Assembly (NCBI RefSeq): GCF_964204865.1
Contig: NC_135255.1
Location: 21,977,135-22,041,134 of the forward strand
Direction of reading: 5' to 3'
DNA from: Styela clava
Taxonomy: Eukaryota; Chordata; Ascidiacea; Stolidobranchia; Styelidae
Length of the DNA stretch: 64,000 bases
This document shows positions 1 through 10,115 of the stretch, piece after piece. How positions within the stretch are numbered: the first letter of the stretch is position 1; every line of letters starts with the position of its first letter. Below the pieces are notes generated by a model. That model searched no databases and had not been told where the DNA came from. It saw only the letters and a list, made by a program, of their open reading frames with translations. The position numbers and the translations under genes were made by a program.

Positions 1-335
1 TGTAACAGGTTGGATGCTTGCAGGATTTGTTGAACGTATTCCATTTTCAAATTTCCTACTCCTTTATACATGAATTCTATACATTGGGAAATCCCATTCT
101 GATCGACATCCTTCATATTGATAAAACCATCACGAGATTCCTTCATTTTGCTCGTAAACATCGCTTTAAAGTATCCTGATGAGGCTGCCAAGACACAGCG
201 ATGAGCACGAAAGGATTTGTCACCAACTTTGACATCAAAATCGCAGAGAATGTTTTGTTCTCTCAAGCTATCGAGTGATGTCATAAGCAAACCGGCTTGG
301 GTTGAATTTGTTTGTTTAATGTAATCTTCATTCAT
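1..335 (-). CDS. Copy A: 5' part of exon 1 of BTB-BACK-(DTC) gene, cut by window edge
   Basis: The first 111 codons of the array gene read leftward from an ATG at 335 (start MNEDYIKQTN) and run off the window. They cover a BTB/POZ domain: the FDV segment, the AHRCVLAASSGYF block with its conserved His, and the helical C-terminal part. BTB domains dimerise and, in BTB-BACK proteins, usually contact Cullin-3. The sequence is nearly identical to the starts of copies B (16943) and C (32551). The start is chosen because the upstream in-frame ATG of copy B is absent here and in C. The remaining exons lie outside the window, so integrity of this copy is unknown. Confidence 0.85.
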   Translation of the reverse strand, partial: MNEDYIKQTNSTQAGLLMTSLDSLREQNILCDFDVKVGDKSFRAHRCVLAASSGYFKAMFTSKMKESRDGFINMKDVDQNGISQCIEFMYKGVGNLKMEYVQQILQASNLL

Positions 336-1743
336 GATCAGTCAGCTCAATCTTACTCAGATCAGTAACTAAATATAACAAATTAACAATCCTAACACCT
401 GCATAAAGATAATACATTTTGTTAACGGCTGTGGTTAATCTTCCAAATCAAAACTACATTTTATTATTGAACATACTAGATGAATTGCTCATGTCAGCAT
501 ATTACTTTACAGTTGGTGGTCTGAATTCCTAGAGAAATTAACAAATGAGAAATCTCGCCATAACAAACATGTGACCTCCGAGTTGTTATTATTATTTCCA
601 ACAATGGCTATGAACCCAGAATGTTCAATTGCTTAGAAACTGCCTGTGGTTGCGTACAACTTTCCCATCAGGACTTTTTACGCAATATAACATGATAGAT
701 TTGAATAGTCTTCCCAAGCTATATTATGTATCATGAAAGCGGAAATGGTCACCAACTCAGTCCTCTGAACAATATAAGTCTGCAATTACGGTACATTCAT
801 TATTGCGACTGAAGAAAATGCCATTCCATTTTCTCCAGTCACAACAATTATATTGTTTTAAAGTCTCTGGAATGGCATTTCCTCAAAATCTTTATAACTA
901 GAAAACACAGATCTTTTTTGCAATAAATAAGTAAGGATTGCTATCTATAAGCCACTTGTCTTAACACAAAATATTGGATTCAACTGGTTCATCGAAGGTC
1001 AACAAAATTTGGCTATACTACCGGTACTATTTGTCACATTATAAGTATAATTTTATTTCGACTCCATTTAATACTGTAATAGGCAATAAAATGATTAATA
1101 AAAACAAACGTATGAACATACTCTGCTAATACTCCGCATTATCTTAGAGTCAGTCGCATAAGCTGATAACGGTATTCCAACCGAACTGCCATCGCCCAAC
1201 ATACTGATCGAATAACAATATAACTGCATTCATTACTCAGTTTCAAATGCAGCATAGCGCAGTGTTGCAAAAATCTCAACATTTGCAACAGTCTGATTCT
1301 GACCTTTCACTCCAACTCCCGGTGTAAGTTGCCAAGTCGAGTAACTTTGAATTGGCAAATAAAGACGCTGATTTTAACTGATATGCAAGGATGGAAAGTT
1401 ATGTTAATAAAAATAGGTAAAAAACATGAGTAGAGAATTTATGATCATTCAGATACAACATGTATTACCTAACGATTGGAATAAAACGTCATTGCAGTTT
1501 ATCCTGCATTAAATCTGGCATCATTGCGTCAACTTACCCCCCCCCCCGCATATTCATGACGTCATAGCTCATAGAATTGTTATAAAATCACGATCTTTAT
1601 GATGTAATAATTTCATCTCAGAGTAGTTGCTTATTTGTGCGAGCATGTTCAGCGTTAATTCGGTCATTAAGTCAGTTTCTAGGCAGAGATCAAGCCTTTT
1701 CTGTGTGAGAGAAAGTTCAGTATAAAGAAATGGATATACTGTA
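336..1743. other. 5' flank of copy A, conserved between units
   Basis: No gene is seen. The stretch aligns closely with 16944-18458 (B) and 32552-36027 (C, which has extra insertions), and more loosely with 47421-48816 (D). It must hold the promoter and any 5' UTR of the minus-strand gene, but I cannot place the transcription start. It contains an 11-C run at 1537-1547 and a palindromic CRE-like site just after it. Confidence 0.5.
1556..1565. promoter_or_regulatory. CRE/ATF-like palindrome, copy A flank
   Basis: ATGACGTCAT is a perfect 10-bp palindrome about 1.2 kb upstream of the copy A start codon. The same 10 bp occur at the matching place in units B, C (three times) and D, although D is otherwise diverged here. 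A TTATAAAA stretch lies about 20 bp to the right. Function is inferred only from conservation and motif identity. Confidence 0.4.
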
Positions 1744-2059
1744 CCGTGTTTCCCCGAAAACAAGACTGGATCTTATTTTAATTTTCTTTCGAAAAATAAC
1801 ACCAGGAATTATTTTCGGGGAATTCAAATAAACAAAAAATGAAAACCGATATCCATTTACTTATAAATAACATGTTTTTATTCAAAATAACTGCAAAACA
1901 TAGATTCTGAAATCATTTTAAAAGTGTAGGCGAGATTTCCTACTATCGACTAGTTCGAAAAAAAATTCGCGTTATTGACTGGGTCTTATTTTAAGGGGAG
2001 GGCTTATATTAAAATCAGTTTGAAAAATCAGGCTAGGTCTTATTTTCGGGGAAACACGG
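1744..2059. mobile_element. TA-flanked MITE, copy in unit A
   Basis: Terminal inverted repeats begin CCGTGTTTCCCCGAAAA on the left and are mirrored on the right, with TA on both sides (1742-1743 and 2060-2061). The 316-bp length, absence of a coding region and TA duplication suit a non-autonomous Tc1/mariner-like or other TA-targeting element. Internal copies of the GGTCTTATTTT motif lie near both ends. The same insertion is at 18459-18828 and 36028-36403, and is absent from unit D near 48816. Confidence 0.75.
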
Positions 2060-2580
2060 TAGATGTAGTGTTGTGCACTTTCTGTGGAATCTTCAAATGG
2101 CAAAGGCTCGCGGTATATCGGATTACTATGCATTGGACTGTTTATTTTCAACAAGGCTGCTAAATGCTGGATACGCTGATACACATAGCCGCAAGTCAGT
2201 CATAGGATCGAACTTTTGATAGTTATTATTATTTGTAGAGAAGCGCTTTCGTCTGGGTACGGATAAGATTTTTCTAATTTAGTTAGGATTAGTAAACACG
2301 ATACGAAAACAGAATCAAATGGAGAAGCGCACAACATGGGCAAACTTTCAACAATTAATTCACGTAAAAAATATTACCATGGTATCCGAATCCTTTAAAT
2401 ACGCAATACGCGGTGTGAAACGGCGTTTAGCCTGACAAACGTTCCTGCTTTTGAGGTATACTTTGCCATGATGTTTGCTTCACCTAAAAGGATAGGATAT
2501 GATTTACATATTTAACGGAAGCCGATAATACGGCTTAATCCAACCACGACCTCTCGCCCGGTTACTCGTTCATGTCGGGT
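2060..2580. other. Unit spacer right of the TA MITE
   Basis: This is non-coding sequence shared with 18829-19330 (B) and 36404-36915 (C), and in shorter form with 48817-49010 (D). I see no gene; short open frames here are not preserved between copies. Confidence 0.5.
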
Positions 2581-3690
2581 ATGAGATAGATAGATAGATA
2601 GTTTATTTCGAAAACTCCATAACAAACCTAAATTCAAAATGGAGAATTCTGGAGGGCAAGCAAAACCTACAAAAAAGTTTAAAACATGAAGTATCTCATG
2701 TGCCTGCCCACCAGCACGCACACAAAAACACAAGCCCAATTAAATGAGGCTTGGGCCAAACTTAAAAAACAAAATACACTATAGTAATAAACTTTCGGGC
2801 TGTTGTACTCTCTTTCAACAATTGCGTTGATAATGACCAATACCTACAACCTCATGCAAAGATAATGTGGGGAGTGGAATGTAATAAATTTGCGACGATA
2901 GTCATACTCATGAAGCCATGAAAGCTTCAAGAAAAACCAAGCCATGAATAACTACACTGATTGCTAGATTGGGCATTGCGGAAAAGGTGATAAGTGGTTT
3001 AATATACAAACAAACGCAAAACCATGGCGGCAAATTCGGTGTGCGGACACTCATAAAAGCAATTATTAGGAAAAACACTAATCACACGTGAGCAGGTCTG
3101 TAGCCTAATTGATACATTGACGTGGCCAACATTGTTAAAACAGTACCGGTATACACACAGAGAGAACAAATCAAAAATATGCCACTAAATGAATGTTTAA
3201 AAATGTTACACTGTAAGTTACACTGCAAACTATTTACACATATATAGTTGAATACTCAGTATTCAAGCTGAATTTCTAGAAATAGCAGTATATCATACTC
3301 TTTGTCACAAAATAAAATATCTGAATCAATCCCTGTTGTATTCATCTTTCGATTCTGTTATGATGTCCGTATGTTGCCTTTATGCTGCCATGTAATTTCA
3401 TATTTCGGCCTTTACTTGTTGATATTCCTTAAGTGCTGGTTCATTGTTGTCAATCTAATCTTTCTGCGCCGTTCAAAAATGCGACCGCACCCGACGACTG
3501 CCAAACACAAACTTTAAATCCAATCTTTTATCCATAAACTTCTTTAATTCCGGTGGATGGGCCTTGATCATGTTGATATCACGAGATACAAATCTAATAG
3601 TAAATACCGAAACACACAGCGCGTAGCATTCTCAGTCCATTTTATAATCTAAAATCTGCTTAATACAACCAAATACTCCAATGAGATTAT
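2581..3690. mobile_element. Unit A-specific insertion of about 1.1 kb, probably retroposon material
   Basis: Units B and C read directly from the CGGGTATG block to the TTAGNCAGTTATTTG block, while unit A has about 1.1 kb between them. The left end is a (GATA)n run followed by TTTATTTCG and AT-rich sequence, which resembles the microsatellite tail of a non-LTR retrotransposon in reverse orientation. No reverse transcriptase reading frame is visible, so any element would be a 5'-truncated copy. The exact boundaries are approximate. Confidence 0.45.
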
Positions 3691-3960
3691 TTAGTCAGTT
3701 ATTTGTTTTCGGAAGCATGGACTTGATGGTGTAGGATGTCGTAACCGACCAGCCAGTTACTTGAACCACCCTATACTGGCAGGTAATCCAGCAATCCTTT
3801 CGCACATAACTAACCCCGTGTAAGATGCGAACCCACTCATCCACGATGCGCCACACCGCCGAGCCAAGATATGTTATGGATGAGACTCATGTTTGAGTCC
3901 AGACCAAACCGCTAACCTTCGCGACTTGCGAATATTTTTGGAAAGAGGAATGCTTAATTC
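3691..3960 (-). repeat. Possible tRNA-like SINE fragment left of the hAT relic
   Basis: Read on the minus strand, the block near 3800-3880 has a GGCTCGGCGGTGTGGCGCA stretch and a GGGTTCGCATC stretch, spaced like the A and B boxes of an RNA polymerase III promoter. It is present almost unchanged at 19560-19620 in B and is partly deleted in C near 37040. A decayed SINE is the most economical reading; a functional tRNA is excluded by the poor fold. Confidence 0.35.
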
Positions 3961-5201
3961 CAGATGCGTAGCTTAGGGCGGGCAATGGGGTACATATGCC
4001 TCCGGGCGCCAAAATGGGGCTTGCAAAAATTTCACAACAATGGTAACAAAACGGTCACAAGCAAGATCGCACCGGCGCAGACATCTAGTCTTAGTATATG
4101 TCAAACAGCACACTTGGTCAGACGACAGACCACCTACGTCGACTGCCGACGTCATCAGGCACATAGCTCGCGCACGATCAGATTTCCATCGTAATTACAT
4201 GGCTAAAAAATCTCGCCGGGAAACAAAGCAAAATTTGATTTGTTAACGTTAGGTAACAAAATGCACCGGGTTAATTACGTGGTTCTGTATCGTTAAGTTC
4301 TTGCCTGCGCACTTCCATGTAAGTTGATATTAGTTCTGTGCTGGAGACAAATGGCAACGGAATTTGGTTGAATGAAGTTAATACATTATTTGAGTAATAC
4401 GTGGTTTTGTATTTCGTGGTTGTCAGAGTACAGTACTTTGCGGCAGAGTTACAAAAATATTTTATAGTGTGCTGAAAGACCCCAATGCCGTTTTCGACAA
4501 TTCGTCGAGATTGCATAGATTTTGTAAATTTTCGCGACACGGACATCAATGGCCACGAACTTTTCACCGAAATTGGAGATTGCAGAATGCTGCTCAGTAA
4601 CAGAACTGAAGGTCAACCAGAAACTCTTTTGGCTCTTCTCGGTTTTATTGTGTCTTTTGGAGACGACGTTTCACCCAATCTGCAAATTTGTCTACAAATT
4701 TTGTTAAAAATACCAGTTTCAATTGCAAGCTGTGAACGGTCTTTCAGCAAATTGAAACTTATTTTGTCGTATTCGCGTGCATCAATGGGACAGGATCGTC
4801 TCAGTGATCTTGCACCTCTAATTGTTGAAAAAGAAACACTGAAAAAAAAAAAAAAATTTTGATGACGTTTTAACCAGTTTGCAACAGTGAAATCAAATCA
4901 AATAAATTTATTGTAGACTATCATCTTTGACAGTAACTGAGTCGGACATTATGAACATGGTATGCTATATTTTGTATAGCTTTGCTTCTTTTTTAAATAC
5001 AATGTTCCATTGAAATTTGAATACACATATACATATATTTTAGAATAAATAATAAAATATATAAATACTTATAAATTTGAATTTACATATATAATTTGTT
5101 TTTACATATACAAGTAAATGTAATAGAAAATATGATTAAACGTGGAGGTCGGGGCGCCAATTTTATAGTTTGCCCCGGTCGCAAAATATGCTGGCTACGC
5201 C
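3961..5201 (+). mobile_element. hAT transposon relic, unit A
   Basis: The left end CAGATGCGTAGC and the right end GGCTACGCC are inverted copies, matching the intact ends CAGAGGCGTAGC / GCTACGCCTCTG of the sister insertion at 37123-38104. The right terminal few bases are lost here by a deletion also present in B. The interior retains a hAT dimerisation-domain frame (4485-4862). The element is inactive: no full transposase or BED finger can be read. Confidence 0.8.
4485..4862 (+). pseudogene. hAT transposase C-terminal (dimerisation) fragment, unit A
   Basis: The 125-residue open frame contains the hAT C-terminal signature: LLKIPVSIASCERSFSKLKL followed by the SMGQDRLSDLA helix, which in hAT transposases mediates multimerisation. 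A full transposase would be several hundred residues longer, and the catalytic core is absent, so this is a remnant inside the hAT relic. The poly-A/poly-Lys end (EKETLKKKKKF) may record a retroposed or slipped tail. The copy at 20215-20592 differs by only two residues, whereas unit C has lost the hATC part. Confidence 0.75.
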
Positions 5202-6692
5202 TTCCATTGGTGGAAGGATAAATAACTGATTACTTTAGGTACGTTTGGTTCCGCGGAGCTTCCCTTTTCCCGTGAAATGCGTGTTCAATACATGAAATGT
5301 CAATCATTACGTTCGGGTCGGCCTTCTCTATCGCTCACTTTTTTAAAATGAGGCGTTTTGGCCACGAGAGACCGTGGTCTGCAAAAAAAAAACAGAAGTT
5401 GCCTCATCAACACGACACATACTGTACTAAACTCTTGCAATGCGAATTCAATGAACTCCTAAACAAAATACGAAATTTCGGGCTCGGGCCTGCAAATCCA
5501 GGTAATTAGTCGGGCTCGGGTCAGGTTTAATTCCCACGGGCCTGGGTCAGGTCTGGCTGGAATTCTTGGGCCGATCTTACCTCTACTCTCGAGTGAAACA
5601 GCGATTTTTCCGGGTCTACACGTGTCGTTTGCAGAGATGTAAGAAAACACGAGCCATGGGTGGACAGTATACCAACAGACGCCCTGATATTGCCCCGTGC
5701 TTGGCTATTTGATAGTGAGGTACGGCTTTATTATGTACTGCGCAAATATCGACGGAGATCGCTTTGTGCCGCTGTACCACTGTATGTTCAATTTTATTCT
5801 TTTAAATTTTGCATTCTCCTTTTTCTGGATGGGAACTTTACCATGACTACGGCGCTTTAGGGTGCAAAGTAGTTTGAGCAAATATGCTAAAAACGTGAAT
5901 ACTATATATATAATTTATTTTTGTCTTTTGTTGACATAATCGCTAACTCAGTTTAGAGTATTTCAACTTAAAAATCGGGTGTAATCGCGGAAATAAGCTT
6001 TGGTTACTGGAGCGGGTGTAACCGTGGAGTTGTTGTAACGCGCTGATAGACGACTACTTTGTTTTACCTAGTGATTGCCGGTAAGAGTTCGGCTGACCGG
6101 ATGAATACATTTTTTTCTAGATATTCAACGTTCGTAGAGCAGTAAATTAGTAATATATTTTACAAAACTGTGTTAGAACAATTCATATATACATAGTTTC
6201 ACATTAGATCTGTATAAAAAATAATAATAAGCGCTACATAACAATCTAACAATGTATATCAGCATAGCATATGAATAGCACCAATAGTAAGGCAGATCAC
6301 TGAATGATTTGTGAAATAAATATCATTGATAATAGGTCAGAAACCAAGTTTCCCATCAAATTGAGAAAAAGATCAAGTCTTCCATTGGACACTTTCTCAT
6401 TACTATAAGTAACTTTTTCGTTAAATTCCTCCCATTGCAAATTTAGAAACTGTCTATCCCTCCCTTGTCATAAGTATTACTTTAATGAATCATAAGCTAG
6501 TTATTTATGCACAAGTCGCACTCTGGCGTTTGTACAATTTAAGTGGTTTACAATATGCTCATAAATTAGTATTATAGTATTAAAACTAAAGAAAATTAGT
6601 GATACCACAGCAAATTCAAGTTCCTCCCCAACAACGACAAAAACCCACCCTGGGGAAGAAATCCTCCACGGTAAAAAAACGTTCACCTAGTG
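5202..6692. other. Unit spacer with GGGCTCGGG-rich segment and decayed frame
   Basis: The block is shared with 20932-22473 (B) and 38390-39912 (C). It contains a GC-rich stretch near 5480-5570 with several GGGCTCGGG / GGGCCTGGG motifs, followed by a basic frame (RKYRRRSLCAA) that is open in C but interrupted by TGA here. The rest is AT-rich. I do not recognise a gene. Confidence 0.4.
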
Positions 6693-6970
6693 CACTGGTT
6701 CTCAACCCACTGCTGGACCATACAAAGATTTTGAGGTGGGCCAAAGAATGCTAGTTTTATTTATGTCACAATAGTTAATTTTGATTGTAGCAGCAATCAA
6801 TGACGAAGCTGTTTCTGCTACTAAGTGGTAATTTTCGTTCTAATTATTAAAGTGAAAATGTCCATTTTGATTTTCTTGTACTTTTCTCATTGCAATGAAA
6901 AGTTAGTGGGCCACAAGAATTTTTTGGCAACAAAAATGGGCCACGAAAGAAAAAAGGTTGAGAATCACTG
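6693..6970. mobile_element. hAT MITE with 8-bp duplication, unit A
   Basis: The ends CACTGGTTCTCAACC and GGTTGAGAATCACTG are inverted repeats of the CAGTGGTTCTCAACC type, typical of hAT elements. The flanks ACCTAGTG (6685-6692) and GCCTAGTG (6971-6978) are an 8-bp target duplication with one change. At 278 bp without a frame it is non-autonomous. It is also present at 22474-22766 and 39913-40190. Confidence 0.85.
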
Positions 6971-9900
6971 GCCTAGTGGGTATTAAAGATTTAACTATAT
7001 CGGCATTGTGGGTTAAATACCTCTGATTCAACCTCCACCTTTTCCAGGGTTGCCAAATCGGATAGATTTCCTTCCAAAAATAGTGACTGCTTTTACAGAG
7101 CCTTGTTAAGAGTGAAAATTCTTCATAAAAACTAAATTGAACTTTCTAATATGAGTCAATGTTATCAGTGGCAAGAGTTAGACTTGAATGATATCAGATA
7201 AAACGTAAGCAGAGCATGGAACTACATATGATTGAAGCAGCAAGTATGATTAAAAAAGCATAATAGTAAAGAAAATTGCTTATACTAAAATAGAAAGATA
7301 GATATAAAATTGGACTATATACTACTGCAAGTGAAATTGGAAAAATAATAAAAAACAATATGTCACTTATTGTCCACATTTGTCGACTCTAGTCACAACA
7401 AGTGGTATATTATTGTGAATTTGTGCCACCCCTGCATATATCAGAATGATGCGAAGATATGGAAAGGTGAGATGGTATGCATATTAGTGTGTGCAATATT
7501 GAAGTAATAATTGTTTTGAAGAAAACTTTGGATTGGAATTTGAAAGGCAATGGAAAGTGGAAATTGAAATTATGGCTCTGGATCTAGAAGTCAAAAGATA
7601 ATCCGCGCGACCAGTAAAAATATATCAATATATATATAAATACATCATAGGTCAATACGACAGCTCTGCCTTTAACAGCGAATATTTTTCTCATTTCTAT
7701 TAGAGAAACAGAGAATTGTGTTGAACACAAACGACTTGATATATTTCCAAACATGCTCGCTATTTAAAAGTTACTGCTTGTCCATATGCTTGCTCAGAAC
7801 AAGTGTAAAATTACAAAATTATCCATTCCTCAATTCTTTTCAAGTTTCATAAAATAAACTGAAAATTATTTCTAAAGCAGATAATTCGATGCACCAGAAA
7901 GCGAGCAACACGCTTGTTATTGATGAATGCTGAGTGTTTCTGTCAAACTGAACTTAATAGGATCAAAATAAGAAGGATTTTGTTGGCTAATACCCCTGAA
8001 CTAAAGAACAAGAAACTTTGAAAAATAATGGAAACACATGAAATGTTGGTCAAAATTCGAAAAAAAATATAAATAAATTTTTTTTTATATATTACCAGTA
8101 TTCCCAAACAGACTCAACAACAGTGTTGAGTATTTGAAAATTTTTGTTTAATTGAACGTTTAATTTCTCAAGTAAAATCTGATTGAAACTGCAGATCATT
8201 AATAGCCGAAAAAGAGAGCAAGAGATATATTTTTTCCTGCAGATGCGATGGGTGGCCGGGAGTCTTATAATACAAATTCGGATGTTACCACAATACTCAG
8301 ACCAGACAAAACAGCATTGAATAAGATGTAAGCATATAAACATGAAAAAAAATATACACAGACAATTGTGACATACTTGATAAATCATAATTACACAGGT
8401 ACCGCTGAAATATAGTTTACAACAAAAAAGCATTGGAAAAACTAATGGAGGCTATTATGGTGGGATTATCTGGTTGGTTACAGCTCCCCCTGCCAAGCAA
8501 ATTCATGATACATCTGAACATAGATCTGATTTCGGTAACCGGGCTGATAACAGAGTGCTCAACTAGCCTTCTCACCAGGATAAATACAAAACTTATATAT
8601 CGCAATTATCACTGGCCCACATCTCTGTGATATCACAATGGGGCGGCATGATAGAAAGAGTTTGTAAAAAACCAGCCTCTCCAGCACTGATTACAAAGCA
8701 GCAAAAGGCGACAAATGTGTATTTGCAAATTTGAGCACTTAATTCTTGTATTAACTCAAGCTATAAGCCACATAATAAGTTTCTTTAGCGGACCCTCCAA
8801 AGTGCTTCATGACCCCAAAGGGTCAGTGAACTCCAGTTTGGGAATCACTGAGTCAGTTAGAGTAAAACTTGTGAGAGTTATTCAAAAACTTGACTCAAAG
8901 CATCATTTTTTTTCAATGATTATAAAAATGCATTTTTACTTTTGCAAAGTCTTGAAACATCTTTATCCTGAATGATAACGTGATGATAAGGCACGTGTTT
9001 TCTTCCCCACAAACGAAAGAACAATAAGAATGGAAAACACAAATGAGCACATGTTTGCTCACCTATAAAGGAATGAATACTAGGAGCGTGATAAAAACAT
9101 TCATTCTCTCTTACAGATTAGTAAACTCTGATCGACCGAATCTTTTCATCCTTACTCAAAAGATTAACAACACAACAACTATTAGTATAAGAGAAAATAC
9201 TGAAAAAAGCAACTGAAACTTAAGTAATTAGGATGGAATTAGCCAGAAGTGGAAAGATGAACTGATTTGAAAGTTTGTTCATACAGTAGATGTGATATAA
9301 GGAAATATATACATATATGCACAAATATCATGTAGTTGATTAATAATAAAAGGATGAAACAGATCAAAATCGATGGAAATTTGAGAAAAAATAAATTGTT
9401 GGTTTTGAAAATTCTGACCAATTAGCATAATAGAAAAATATTGCCAAATACAATTCTTGATCATTCTCAAATGAACAGAATAAAGTTGGATTTAAATACG
9501 CAAGGACGAGTCTGACTGATATTGCAGTTCATTGGACTTTATAATATTTTGTAAGTGGCCTGATAAAATGCTTGATTTTGACACTATAAAATAAATGAAG
9601 GGATTCTAATATTAAATTGTCCACGTAGTGTTCAAAGTCGATTGTTGATTATGTACTATATGTAAGTATTTAATTCCACAGACTTTCAATTTCTACACAA
9701 CTTTTCAAGATAGCTACAGGTAGTTCCAGTAGGTTTAGATGGATTCTCCACCCCGTTCAGGCAATTTAGGGTCTGTTCCGGTAATGACAGGAACTTATTT
9801 TATTTACCACTGTAGCCCCAAAGTTTTCTGTTTTAAAATTGCCTTGAGATATATAAAATGTCCTTTAAAGATATCTGAGTCAATCTGACTGATATTGCAG

Positions 9901-10033
9901 TTCACCGAACTTTATAATATTTATAAGTGGCTTGATGAAATGCTTGATAATGACACTACAAAATCAATGAAGGAGTTTTAATATGGTATTGTCCGGATAG
10001 TGTTGAACGTCCATTGTTGATCATCTATTGTTA
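6971..10033. other. Intergenic spacer between 5' flank of A and 3' end of gene B
   Basis: No gene is recognised. The sequence is shared with 22767-25917 (C side), 40191-42929 (D side) and, from 8420 rightward, 55630-57052 (E side). It includes an (AT)n tract near 7619-7650, a one-ended hAT relic ending GGGAATCACTG at 8850, and a partial internal duplication: the block TCTGACTGATATTGCAG is at 9511 and again at 9887, separated by the ACAGGTAGTTCCNGTAGG block. Confidence 0.45.
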
Positions 10034-10115
10034 TTATTGAATTCCTGCTGCCTTTAATTTCGCCTCCAATGCATCCCAAAGTTTATTCACATGGTCATCA
10101 TCAGGGTATCCATTG
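10034..10115 (-). CDS. Copy B exon 4: DTC C-terminus and stop
   Basis: The acceptor is TTTTTCAG|CAATGG. The split codon restores Asn, followed by NGYPDDDH and a helix ending KLKAAGIQ, then TAA at 10034-10036. Deltex proteins end with a matching HGYPD block and a short ELxxQG helix. The His of HGYPD is Asn here, as in all sister copies. Confidence 0.85.

Noticed and set aside
1537..1547. C11 homopolymer as a regulatory element
   Set aside because: It is only CC-CCCC in the B, C and D counterparts and is best explained as slippage.
3973..4164. Minus-strand frame at the hAT left end, repeated at 19703 and 37135
   Set aside because: It is antisense within hAT sequence and conserved only because the element is; no domain is recognised.
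8092..8433. Cys-rich minus-strand frame (113 aa), with a relative at 41586-41906
   Set aside because: It is rich in hydrophobic codons from AT-rich DNA, the start and end are not preserved between units, and no signal or domain is convincing.
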